Numbered from the stretch's first letter, positions 1 through 5,988 are shown. The stretch is DNA of 9,969 bases from Paracoccaceae bacterium (GCA_025458985.1 JALORM010000077.1:1-9969); one strand, 5' to 3'. Translations and numbers: made by a program. Notes: generated from the sequence alone by a model not told the origin.

Positions 1-536
1 TTGTGCGCCGACAGCACGGCGAAGTCGGCGCCGCTCCAGCCGAAGGCGAAGGGGATGCGCCCGACCGCCTGCGTCACGTCCAGAAGCAGCCGGTCGCACT
101 GCGCACCGTCGCAGGGCCAGCGCCCTCCGACGCGTCCCGGCGGCTCGGTCACGATCCCGGTCTCGCCATTGGCAAGCCCCATCGCCAGCACGTGCCCCGG
201 GCCATCCGGCCGTTCGGCCAGAGGCCCCGGGTCGCGCCGCGACCAGAGCGCGTCGTGCGCCGTCTCCTGCACCCAGACCCCCTGCCTGGGCCCGCGCCGC
301 GCCAGCACCCCCGCCGCCTCGGTCGCGCCACTGGTGAAGACCACCTCCTGCGGCCGGCAGCCGACCGCAACGGCCACCTCCTCGCGCGCACGCTCGACCA
401 GCGCCCGCGCCGCCCGCCCCTCGGCATGGACCGAGGACGGGTTGCCGACCACGTCGAGCGCCGCGACCATCGCGGCCCGCGCCTCGGGGCGCATCGGCGC
501 CGTCGCGTTCCAGTCGAGGTAGACGCGCTCCGTCAC
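1..536 (-). CDS. Cysteine desulfurase (class V aminotransferase fold), 3' end outside window
   Basis: PLP-dependent enzyme that takes sulfur from cysteine for Fe-S cluster assembly. 178 residues are visible, from a GTG start with a good Shine-Dalgarno AGGAAGAGG just upstream. Motifs in order: YLDWNATAP near the N terminus (family YLDNNATT), GNPSSVHAEGRAAR (31-44), TSGATEA (68-74), His94 in ETAHDAL (the PLP-stacking histidine), NGETG (123-127), LLDVTQAVG with Asp153 and Gln156, and DFAVLSAHK at the end. The window stops after two bases (AA) of the codon expected for the Schiff-base lysine, so the active-site loop and C-terminal domain are missing from view. The stretch between His94 and NGETG is about 20 residues shorter than I recall for E. 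coli IscS, so this is a compact, divergent member. It follows iscR, as in rhodobacterial isc/suf operons where sufB usually comes next; that gene would lie to the left of base 1. The NifS/IscS/SufS subgroup is not decided, so no symbol is given. Confidence 0.9.
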   Translation of the reverse strand, partial: MTERVYLDWNATAPMRPEARAAMVAALDVVGNPSSVHAEGRAARALVERAREEVAVAVGCRPQEVVFTSGATEAAGVLARRGPRQGVWVQETAHDALWSRRDPGPLAERPDGPGHVLAMGLANGETGIVTEPPGRVGGRWPCDGAQCDRLLLDVTQAVGRIPFAFGWSGADFAVLSAH

Positions 537-560
537 GTCCTCTTCCTTTTGTCGAAAATA

Positions 561-617
561 CCGTCGGGGGGAGTCGCCGCAGGCGACGGGGGGCAGACAG
601 CCCCCCTCCCCGTCTGC
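561..617 (-). terminator. Structured iscR-desulfurase spacer, possible attenuator
   Basis: The 97-bp gap between the two minus-strand genes can form several stems. These are gtcgcc (573-578) with ggcgac (582-587), ccgtcg (561-566) with cgacgg (584-589), a G6/C6 stem (588-593 with 601-606), and gacgggg (585-591) with ccccgtc (608-614). Some share bases and so exclude one another. Read on the minus strand, the last stem is followed by TATTTT, as in an intrinsic terminator. A partial terminator or mRNA-processing site that sets the ratio of regulator to enzyme would fit, but this is inferred from pairing only. Similar GC-hairpin spacers are, as far as I recall, common in Rhodobacterales. Confidence 0.4.
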
Positions 618-633
618 GATCCCGCGCGCCGGC

Positions 634-1095
634 TCACGGCTCGTCCACCACGGTGAACAGCACCGGCACCGCCGGGCAGGGCGTCAGGTCGTTCCGCACC
701 ACGTCGCTCAGCCGCGTCTGGTGCAGGAACACGTAGACATGCGCCGAAAGGCTCTCCCAGAGGCGGTTGGTCATGCTCTGCGCGCGGGTGCCCGAATGCG
801 CCCCGGTCGCGCCCGCGCCCTCGTGCAGCGCGCTGACCGTCTCGTCCACGGCGGCCAGGATCTCGCTCACGCGGATCGCTTCGGGCGCGCGCGACAGGCG
901 GTAGCCGCCACCCGGGCCGCGCACCGACTCGACCAGCCCCGCCCGGCGCAGCTTGACGAAAAGCTGCTCCAGGTACGGCAGCGAGATGTCCTGGCGGCGC
1001 GACACCTCGGCCAGCGACACCAGCGCATCGCCCGGCTGGCTTGCCAGATCGGCCAGCGCCACCATCGCGTAGCGCCCCTTGGTGCTCAGCTTCAT
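634..1095 (-). CDS. iscR: Rrf2-family Fe-S regulator, IscR-like
   Basis: 153-residue transcription factor that probably senses iron or Fe-S status and controls the isc/suf operon it heads. The N terminus MKLSTKGRYAMVALADLA and the winged-helix segment ISLPYLEQLFVKLRRAGLVESVRGPGGGYRL (37-67) are almost those of E. coli IscR. The E. coli cluster ligands Cys92, Cys98, Cys104 and His107 are absent: the aligned stretch (ALHEGAGATGAHSGTRAQSMTNRLW, here split as residues 89-100 and 101-113) has no cysteine, and Asn110 stands at the histidine position. The only cysteine is Cys140, in DLTPCPAVP near the C terminus. The Rhodobacter sphaeroides IscR is known to bind a cluster with a single conserved cysteine, and this protein appears to be of that type. 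The ATG at 1093-1095 is preceded by a G-rich, weak ribosome site. A cysteine desulfurase follows 97 bp downstream on the same strand, and an alpha/beta hydrolase is divergent. Confidence 0.9.
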   Translation of the reverse strand: MKLSTKGRYAMVALADLASQPGDALVSLAEVSRRQDISLPYLEQLFVKLRRAGLVESVRGPGGGYRLSRAPEAIRVSEILAAVDETVSALHEGAGATGAHSGTRAQSMTNRLWESLSAHVYVFLHQTRLSDVVRNDLTPCPAVPVLFTVVDEP

Positions 1096-1196
1096 CGGCC
1101 CAGACCCCCCGAAACCACGGCATAGCCTTCGAATCCGTTGACCTTCGCCGACGATCCGATTAGGCCCCTTCCACCCGGCGGGACAGCCCGGCGGCG

Positions 1197-1213
1197 TTTA
1201 GAACCCTTCTAAA
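1197..1213. promoter_or_regulatory. Perfect palindrome, probable Irr (iron-control, ICE) box
   Basis: TTTAGAACCCTTCTAAA is a perfect 7-3-7 inverted repeat in the spacer between iscR (minus) and the hydrolase (plus). It fits the consensus TTTAGAA-N3-TTCTAAA that I recall for the alphaproteobacterial Fur-family regulator Irr. It lies about 100 bp upstream of the iscR ATG and 68 bp upstream of the hydrolase ATG. Irr control of suf operons is reported in this group, so dual Irr and IscR control of this operon is likely. The AT-rich arms could also overlap a -10 element on either strand. No convincing -35/-10 pair was found for iscR. Confidence 0.6.
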
Positions 1214-1280
1214 TTGCCCGAGCGAATTCGTCAAGAAACGCCGGCCCCACGTCGCGCCGGCCCAGAGACAACGAGGCACC

Positions 1281-1934
1281 ATGCCCGAAGTGATCTTCCC
1301 CGGCCCGGAAGGGCGGCTCGAAGGACGCTACCACCCCCAGAAGGATCGCGACGCCCCCATCGCCATCGTGTTGCACCCGCATCCCCAATTCGGCGGCACG
1401 ATGAACAACCGGGTCGTCTACAACCTGCACTACGCCTTCTACAACATGGGCTTCACGGTGCTGCGGTTCAATTTCCGGGGGGTCGGGCGCAGCCAGGGCG
1501 AATACGACCAGGGGATCGGCGAGCTCTCCGATGCCGCCTCAGCCCTCGACTACCTGCAGTCGCTCAACCAGAACGCCAAGCATTGCTGGGTCGCGGGCTT
1601 CTCGTTCGGCGCCTGGATCGGGATGCAGCTTCTGATGCGGCGGCCCGAGATCTCGGGGTTCATCTCGGTCGCGCCGCCCGCGAACATGTACGACTTCTCG
1701 TTCCTCGCGCCCTGCCCGGCCTCGGGCCTGATCGTGAACGGCACCGCCGACCGCGTCGCCCCGCCGAAGGAGATCAAGTCGCTGGTCGAGAAGCTGAAGG
1801 AGCAGAAGGGCATCACGATCACCCACAGGGAGATCGAAGGGGCGGGTCATTTCTTCGAGGACCCCCACATGGAGCTTCTGATCGGCGAGGTCGACGGCTA
1901 CGTGCGCCGCCGTCTGACGGAGACCTCGCGCTGA
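1281..1934 (+). CDS. Alpha/beta hydrolase (COG2945-like)
   Basis: 217-residue cytoplasmic serine hydrolase; the substrate cannot be told from sequence. HPHPQFGGTMNNRVVYNL (32-49) forms the oxyanion-side loop typical of COG2945 proteins. LRFNFRGVGRSQGEYDQG (61-78) is the family's RGxGxSxG segment. VAGFSFGA (104-111) is the nucleophile elbow with Ser108, NGTADRVAP holds the likely acid Asp157, and GAGHFF holds the catalytic His190, so the triad is complete. There is no signal peptide. The ATG is preceded by ACGAGG and the next in-frame ATG would remove the oxyanion loop, so this start is favoured. It is divergent from iscR and shares the 185-bp spacer with the probable Irr box. Homologues next to iscR/suf operons are common in Rhodobacterales as I recall, but a role in Fe-S metabolism is unproven. 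Confidence 0.88.
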   Translation: MPEVIFPGPEGRLEGRYHPQKDRDAPIAIVLHPHPQFGGTMNNRVVYNLHYAFYNMGFTVLRFNFRGVGRSQGEYDQGIGELSDAASALDYLQSLNQNAKHCWVAGFSFGAWIGMQLLMRRPEISGFISVAPPANMYDFSFLAPCPASGLIVNGTADRVAPPKEIKSLVEKLKEQKGITITHREIEGAGHFFEDPHMELLIGEVDGYVRRRLTETSR

Positions 1935-1993
1935 GGCCCCGCGGCGCGGCGCCCACACCCGCGGCGCGCGGCCCAGGGGCTTCTGCAGCCCGA

Positions 1994-2017
1994 CCGGGCG
2001 CATGCCCGGCCGGATTT
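1994..2017 (+). terminator. Hairpin downstream of the hydrolase gene, possible terminator
   Basis: CCGGGC (1994-1999), loop GCAT, GCCCGG (2004-2009), then CCGGATTT. A six-pair GC stem followed by a very short T run, 60 bases after the hydrolase stop. The rest of the 222-bp gap up to 2156 is GC-rich with repeated GCCCGGGC words (2073-2080, 2100-2107) and a second short stem, cgggcg/cgcccg (2061-2077). I saw no gene or clear promoter in it. Confidence 0.35.
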
Positions 2018-2156
2018 GCAGATGGCGGCGGCAAGCGCTAGAACGGGGTCATCCCTGCCGCGGGCGCGCTTCGCCCGGGCTCACCCCGACCCCAGCCTGG
2101 CCCGGGCCTGCCGCGCGCCCTGCGCGCGCCGCCGATCTGCCGGAAAGGACGTCCGC

Positions 2157-2633
2157 ATGATCGCGCTCGACATCTTCTCGGACCCCGTCTGTCCCTGGTG
2201 CATGATCGGAAAGGCGCGGCTAGACCGGGCGCTCGAATCGCGCGCCAACCATCCCTTCCGGATCGCCTGGCACCCGTTCCAGCTCAACCCCGACATGGCC
2301 CCGGGCGGCATGGACCGGGCAGCCTATCTCGAGGCCAAGTTCGGCGGCCGCAGGCAGGCGGCCGAGATCTAGAAGGAGGGCCGCGACATCGGCGACCGCG
2401 ACACGCTTGCCGATATCGCCGACGGCGCGGGGCTCGACGCGGCAATGGTGCGCCGGCTGCTGGCGACGGACGCCGATGCCGACGAGGTCCGCGCCCGCGA
2501 CGCCCATGCCCGCGCGCGCGGCATGACCGGGGTGCCCACCTTCATCATCGCCGACCGCCACGTGGTGCCGGGTGCGCAGCCGTCCGAGCTCTGGACGCAG
2601 CTGATCGACGAGATCGCGGAGCAGATCCGGTGA
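2157..2633 (+). pseudogene. Broken FrnE-type DsbA-family oxidoreductase
   Basis: Remnant of a thioredoxin-fold dithiol oxidoreductase of the FrnE/2-hydroxychromene-2-carboxylate isomerase-like group. The first 71 codons (ATG 2157, ribosome site AAAGGA) encode the N-terminal thioredoxin half with the redox motif CPWC (residues 12-15) and the family segment WHPFQLNPDMAPGG...FGG. They run into an amber codon, TAG, at 2370-2372. The same frame then continues as KEGRDIGDRDTLADIA... through GVPTF (the cis-proline loop, in GMTGVPTFIIADRHVVPGAQP) to a natural end, WTQLIDEIAEQIR, and TGA. The frame totals 158 codons plus stop against roughly 215 in intact relatives as I remember them. About 55 codons of the inserted helical domain are therefore missing at the TAG. 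No ribosome site is evident for an independent start of the C-terminal half (first ATG 2445). Its stop overlaps the next gene's GTG, so it may now act only as leader for the transporter. A sequencing or assembly error is an alternative. Confidence 0.8.
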
Positions 2634-3931
2634 CGGACGCACCCGCCCCGGTCGGCTCCGGCACGGGCCAGGGCGACGGCACCGACCCCGTCCCCCGTCT
2701 GTCGCAGGCCGAATTCATTGCGCTGACCGCGATGCTCTTCGCCACCATCGCCTTCTCGATCGACGCGATGCTGCCCGCCTTCCCCGAGATCGCACGCGAA
2801 CTGACTCCCGCCGATCCGAACCGCGCCCAACTGATCCTGACGAGCTTCGTCCTCGGCATGGGTGCGGGGACCTTCCTGGCCGGGCCGATCTCGGACGCCC
2901 TGGGGCGCAAGCGGGTGATCCTCGGCGGGGCCGCGCTCTACATCACGGGCGCGGCGCTGGCCTGGGCGGCAAGCTCGCTCGAACTGGTGCTGGCGGCCCG
3001 GGTGATCCAGGGCCTCGGCGCCGCCGGGCCGCGGGTGGTGTCGCTGGCCATGGTGCGCGACCTCTATTCGGGGCGGCAGATGGCGCGGATCGTCAGCTTC
3101 GCGATGATGGTCTTCACCCTTGTTCCCGCCATCGCACCGCTGATGGGCGCATTCATCATCGCGGGCTTCGGCTGGCGTGGCATCTTCGGCGCCTTCATCC
3201 TGTTCTCGGTCGTCTCGGCCGCCTGGCTCTGGCTGCGGCAGCCCGAGACGCACCCGCCCGCGGCCCGCCGACCGATGCGCGCAGGCCCGATGCGCGCGGC
3301 GGCGGCCGAGGTGCTGACCAACCGGCTGATCCTGACCGCCATCGCGGTCCAGACGCTGGGTTTCGGCGCGCTCTTCGGCACACTTTCCTCGACCCAGCAG
3401 ATCTTCGACGCGACATTCGGCCGGGCCGCGAGCTTTCCGGTCTGGTTCGCACTGATCGCGGTGGTGTCGGGAACGGGAAGCCTCCTGAACGCCGCCATCG
3501 TGGTCCGGCTGGGAATGCGCGCGGTGGTCCGCGCGACGCTCGCCGTGCAATGCGTGCTGGCCGCGCTCTTCGCCATGCTGACCTATGGCGGGCTCTGGCC
3601 CGACGGCACCTACTTTGCCGGCTACATCGCCTGGACCACCTGCGTCTTCTTCACGGCCGGGCTGACCTTCGGCAACCTCAACGCCCTGGCCATGGAGCCC
3701 GTGGGCCATATCGCAGGCATGGCGTCCTCGCTGGTGGGCTCGCTCGCGACCGTGGGCGCGGTCTTCATCGCCGCCCCCATCGGGCTGGCCTTCGACGGCA
3801 CGCCTGCCCCCCTCGCAATCGGGGTCGCGGTCTGCGGGGGGCTGGGCTACCTGCTGATGCGCACCATCCCGCGCGAGGGCGCCGTCCCCCGGCCACCGAG
3901 GCAAGGTGACGGCACCGAAAACCCGCGCTAG
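2630..3931 (+). CDS. MFS multidrug exporter, Bcr/CflA type
   Basis: 433-residue inner-membrane proton-drug antiporter of the major facilitator superfamily, with about 12 membrane helices. After a 25-residue polar N terminus, helix 1 carries AFSIDAMLPAFPEI with Asp45, a mark of the Bcr/CflA group. Motif A is GPISDALGRKRVILGG (85-100), between helices 2 and 3. Motif B is RVIQGLGAAGPRVVSLAMVRDLYSG (124-148). A cytoplasmic central loop rich in Arg, Pro and Ala (QPETHPPAARRPMRAGPMRAA) divides the halves. The GTG start at 2630 shares GTGA with the stop of the broken oxidoreductase, implying translational coupling. Upstream codons in frame are open but encode nothing family-like, and the next ATG falls inside helix 1. 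Substrate unknown. The peroxiredoxin-like gene follows after 33 bp, probably in the same operon. Confidence 0.88.
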   Translation: MTDAPAPVGSGTGQGDGTDPVPRLSQAEFIALTAMLFATIAFSIDAMLPAFPEIARELTPADPNRAQLILTSFVLGMGAGTFLAGPISDALGRKRVILGGAALYITGAALAWAASSLELVLAARVIQGLGAAGPRVVSLAMVRDLYSGRQMARIVSFAMMVFTLVPAIAPLMGAFIIAGFGWRGIFGAFILFSVVSAAWLWLRQPETHPPAARRPMRAGPMRAAAAEVLTNRLILTAIAVQTLGFGALFGTLSSTQQIFDATFGRAASFPVWFALIAVVSGTGSLLNAAIVVRLGMRAVVRATLAVQCVLAALFAMLTYGGLWPDGTYFAGYIAWTTCVFFTAGLTFGNLNALAMEPVGHIAGMASSLVGSLATVGAVFIAAPIGLAFDGTPAPLAIGVAVCGGLGYLLMRTIPREGAVPRPPRQGDGTENPR

Positions 3932-3964
3932 GAAGGACGCAGACCCGGCCGAGGAGGTCCCGCG

Positions 3965-4501
3965 ATGCCCATGCCCCGCCAGAAGACGCCCGACCTTTCG
4001 CTGCCTCTGGTGGGCGGCGGCACCTTCACCCTTTCGGCGGAGCGGTCGACCCGGGGTACGGTCGTCTGCTTCTACCGTGGCCTGCACTGTCCGGTCTGCG
4101 CGAAGTACCTGACCGAGCTGGAACGGCTGACCCCCGCCTTCTCGGAACGCGGCGTTGGGACGGTCGCCGTCTCGTCCGACGGCGCTGACCGGGCCGCGGC
4201 GATGGCCGAGAAGATCGGCGCGGCCGAGCTTCGCGTGGCCTACGGCCTGCCGCTGGCGCAGGCACGGGACTGGGGCCTCTACCTGTCGGCCTCGCGGGGG
4301 AAATCCTCGCTGGGCATCGAGGAGCCGGCGCTGTTCTCCGAACCCGGTCTGTTTCTCGTCAACCCCGACCGGACGCTCTACTACATGTCGGTCCAGACCA
4401 TGCCGTTCGTGCGGCCGCATTTCAGCGAGCTGGTCGCCGCCATCGACTTCGCGATCGAGAAGAACTATCCGGCCCGTGGCGAATACGCGGGCGAGGTCTG
4501 A
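3965..4501 (+). CDS. Peroxiredoxin-like protein (AhpC/TSA, CxxC type)
   Basis: 178-residue cytoplasmic thioredoxin-fold protein, probably a thiol peroxidase. The hallmark is CFYRGLHCPVCAKYLTELERL (split here as residues 35-44, CFYRGLHCPV, and 45-55): a YRGxxCPxC motif in which Cys42 would be peroxidatic and Cys45 a nearby resolving cysteine. Cys35 is a third cysteine. Other family-like parts are the N-terminal PDLSLPLVGGGTFTL, VGTVAVSSDGADRAAAMAEKI (the usual 'vaIS.D.....a..f' segment) and GLFLVNPDRTLYYMSVQTMPFVRPHF. The start is well supported by AGGAGG at 3952-3957. It is the last gene of the plus-strand unit, 33 bp after the exporter. The redox link with the broken CxxC oxidoreductase upstream suggests a former oxidative or thiol-stress unit. 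The physiological substrate and reductant are unknown. Confidence 0.85.
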   Translation: MPMPRQKTPDLSLPLVGGGTFTLSAERSTRGTVVCFYRGLHCPVCAKYLTELERLTPAFSERGVGTVAVSSDGADRAAAMAEKIGAAELRVAYGLPLAQARDWGLYLSASRGKSSLGIEEPALFSEPGLFLVNPDRTLYYMSVQTMPFVRPHFSELVAAIDFAIEKNYPARGEYAGEV

Positions 4502-4503
4502 CG

Positions 4504-4530
4504 TGGCGGGGGCGCGATCCGCCCGCGCCA
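4504..4530. terminator. Hairpin between convergent genes
   Basis: TGGCGGGGGCG (4504-4514), a 5-base loop, then CGCCCGCGCCA (4520-4530): ten of eleven pairs, with one G-G mismatch. It nearly fills the 41-bp gap between the stops of the peroxiredoxin gene (plus) and the PP2C-like gene (minus). Neither strand has a T run, so it is either a weak or bidirectional terminator or an RNA 3'-end stabiliser. Confidence 0.5.
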
Positions 4531-4542
4531 GGGAACCCCGGC

Positions 4543-5220
4543 CTAGCGCAGTTTGACCACGCAGAAGCCCGTCTCGCCGGCCGCGGGATCGGCCAGCCGG
4601 ACGAAACTGTCCAGCAGAGACAGCGCGACCTCGTCGGCCGTCTGGCCGCGTCCGCGCGCCAGCAGGACATGGGTCCGCCGCTCCTCGGCCGCCGAGATGC
4701 GCCGCGTGACCGACAGGAGCGTATCCCCCGCCGCAAGCGGCAGCGCGCCGCCCGAGTGCCTGATCGCGCCCTCGGCCGCGGTGCCGGGCGGCGTGGGATC
4801 GAGGCGGCGGATGTCGCCGCGCCGCGCCAGGATCAGCGTCCCCTCGCCGCTGCCGGCGAAGTGCAGCCGGCCATCGAACAGCGCCACGACCGACAGGTTC
4901 ATGCCGCCGTCCGCGCTGCAGGCCCCGTCCGAGCGCAGCCCCGCCTGTTCGGCCGCGCCCGCAGCGGCCGCGGCGACGATCCCGGCAAAGTCGCGCTCCA
5001 GCGCGCCGCGGTCGGCCGACTGGAACTTCAGCTCGCTGAAGAGCTCGGTCACCACGACGCGGGACCGGTCATGCCCGGCGGCATCGGCAGCAAGGCCGGG
5101 CGCCGTGCCGCAGAGGACCGCGAACCCAACCGTCGCGCCGACCGGGAAATCCGCAGACAGGGCCACGTTGCCGCCCCGGACCCTGCCCCGGGCGATGGCC
5201 GTGGCGCTGTCGTAGATCAT
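4543..5220 (-). CDS. PP2C-fold protein, apparent pseudophosphatase
   Basis: 225 residues, no signal peptide or membrane helix, so probably cytoplasmic. The order of segments follows bacterial PP2C (PPM) phosphatases, but each active-site position looks replaced. RGRVRGGNVALSAD (11-24) matches the 'GxxRxxNED' start with ED lost. VGFAVLCGTAPG (31-42) stands where DGMGG would hold a metal-binding Asp. MNLSVVALFDGRLHFAGSGEGTLILARRGDIRRL (107-140) matches 'tTlv...l....l..a.vGDSR.yl...g.i..l' with GEGT for GDSR. AAGDTLLSVTRRISAAEE (163-180) matches 'GD.lLL.SDGL...' with no Asp. GETGFCVVKL near the end stands for 'DNiTvvvv'. No canonical M1/M2 metal ligand is evident, so it more likely binds phosphoprotein or regulates than dephosphorylates. 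The ATG lies one base after the FHA gene's stop (TGAGATG), giving tight translational coupling. Family membership is inferred from motif order; a catalytic role by other residues cannot be excluded. Confidence 0.75.
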   Translation of the reverse strand: MIYDSATAIARGRVRGGNVALSADFPVGATVGFAVLCGTAPGLAADAAGHDRSRVVVTELFSELKFQSADRGALERDFAGIVAAAAAGAAEQAGLRSDGACSADGGMNLSVVALFDGRLHFAGSGEGTLILARRGDIRRLDPTPPGTAAEGAIRHSGGALPLAAGDTLLSVTRRISAAEERRTHVLLARGRGQTADEVALSLLDSFVRLADPAAGETGFCVVKLR

Positions 5221-5221
5221 C

Positions 5222-5884
5222 TCAGCGGGCGCGACCGCCCAGCGAGGACCCGCCGTCCGACCAGGTGAAATCCGCCCCGCAGAGCGCGACCAGCATCAGC
5301 GTCGTCTCGCCCACGCGGATGCGGTCGCCATGCGCGACCTCTTCGGTGGACAGGACCGGCCGGCCGTTGAGGCGGACGAGGTTCGACTTGCCCGAATGGC
5401 CGATGTAGAAGCGCCGGCTTTCGTCATCATAGGCCAGCAGCGCGTGGTTCTCGCGCGAGATCGCGGTATCGCCGAAATCGAGGCAGACCGCCTGTCCCTC
5501 GCCCCGGCCGATCGACGACACGCCAGGCCTCAGCCCGAAGCTTTCGCCGCGCCCGGGGCCGGCCACGATCACCAGCCAGCCGACGGCGAAGGGCACCGGC
5601 TCCAGCGTCTCGGGGCCGCCGCGCGAGCCCAGGGTCTCGACCGTGCCATCGGAATGCTCGAACCCCAGAAGGCGCGTCTTGACCCGCCCCGTGCGGCGCG
5701 GCGCAGGCGCCGCCGGTGCCACGGCCGGCGCAGGCACCGTGCCCGCTAGGGGCACAGTCTCTGCAGTTTCATCGTGGAGGTCCGACACGACCTCCCACAT
5801 GTTGCGGATCGACGTCTCGCGCACCACGACCAGCCCCTCCGACAGGGGCTGCGGCCATCCCTGCGCGCGCCCCGAAGAAGACAT
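5222..5884 (-). CDS. FHA-domain phosphothreonine-binding protein
   Basis: 220-residue soluble adaptor. The N-terminal 50 residues contain an acidic threonine-bearing segment, SDLHDETAETVPLAGTVP (34-51), followed by a Pro/Ala linker and a basic patch, RRTGRVKTRLLG (63-74). The FHA domain covers about 102-202, with SSIGRGEG (Gly126-Arg127), AISRENHALL (Ser143, Arg144, His147), the loop SGKSNLVRLNGRPV with Asn173, and EVAHGDRIRVG (182-192). One residue more than the usual SRxH spacing lies between Arg and His. The domain should read phosphothreonines made by the kinase encoded just upstream, possibly its own N-terminal Thr40 or Thr43, as in GarA/OdhI-type switches; that part is inference. The start is taken as ATG 5882-5884, though the adjacent GTG at 5885-5887 is possible. 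The stop is one base before the PP2C-like ATG, and 155 bases separate it from the kinase stop. Confidence 0.85.
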   Translation of the reverse strand: MSSSGRAQGWPQPLSEGLVVVRETSIRNMWEVVSDLHDETAETVPLAGTVPAPAVAPAAPAPRRTGRVKTRLLGFEHSDGTVETLGSRGGPETLEPVPFAVGWLVIVAGPGRGESFGLRPGVSSIGRGEGQAVCLDFGDTAISRENHALLAYDDESRRFYIGHSGKSNLVRLNGRPVLSTEEVAHGDRIRVGETTLMLVALCGADFTWSDGGSSLGGRAR

Positions 5885-5888
5885 CACT

Positions 5889-5943
5889 GCTGCCTGAAGG
5901 CAGCCCCCGGGGGCAATTTAGCAGAAAACCCGATGGGTTCCAG
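5889..5943 (-). promoter_or_regulatory. Possible FHA-gene promoter and leader hairpin
   Basis: On the minus strand, TGCTAAATT (5923-5915) resembles an extended -10. CTGGAA (5943-5938) lies 17 bases upstream as a poor -35. The short leader contains the stem GCTGCC/GGCAGC (5889-5904) right before the start codon, and an adjacent GCCCCCGGGGGC palindrome (5903-5914). The hairpin may limit ribosome access. Weak support; shown because a terminator-like hairpin upstream implies a separate start. Confidence 0.25.
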
Positions 5944-5967
5944 CATGTCTTTCACGACAAGCGTTAA

Positions 5968-5988
5968 TGACCCCGCAGCGCGGGGTCA
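5968..5988 (-). terminator. Perfect hairpin after the kinase gene
   Basis: TGACCCCGC (5968-5976), three-base loop, GCGGGGTCA (5980-5988): a perfect nine-pair stem 51 bases past the kinase stop. Read on the minus strand it is followed by TTAACG, which is only a token T run. It may terminate or trim the kinase transcript, lowering FHA/PP2C expression relative to the kinase, or it may be an operator. Confidence 0.45.

Noticed and set aside
533..1123. Alternative minus-strand frame overlapping iscR
   Set aside because: It is out of frame with the clear Rrf2 protein and its C-terminal part is the translated hairpin spacer.
1138..1166. Sigma-70 promoter TTGACC plus a -10 at 1161 for the hydrolase
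   Set aside because: The -35 is good but the hexamer at the right distance (TAGGCC) is a poor -10, so it is not listed as a feature.
2370..2372. Programmed amber read-through or pyrrolysine at the TAG in the oxidoreductase
   Set aside because: About 55 family codons are missing at this point, so read-through would not restore the helical domain. A damaged gene explains it more simply.
2198..2629. Upstream extension of the exporter's reading frame
   Set aside because: It runs out of frame through the oxidoreductase remnant and encodes a polar Arg/Pro-rich stretch unlike any MFS N terminus. The GTG overlapping the preceding stop is the better start.
2369..4420. Long open frame of 683 codons on the minus strand, antisense to the exporter and peroxiredoxin genes
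   Set aside because: Composition is dominated by Arg, Gly, His, Asp and Gln with no domain or membrane pattern. It mirrors the third-position GC bias of two clearly recognised plus-strand genes.
5918..5946. Possible sigma-54 promoter before the FHA gene (TGGAA... TGCT)
   Set aside because: The GG and GC elements are too far apart for the fixed -24/-12 spacing.
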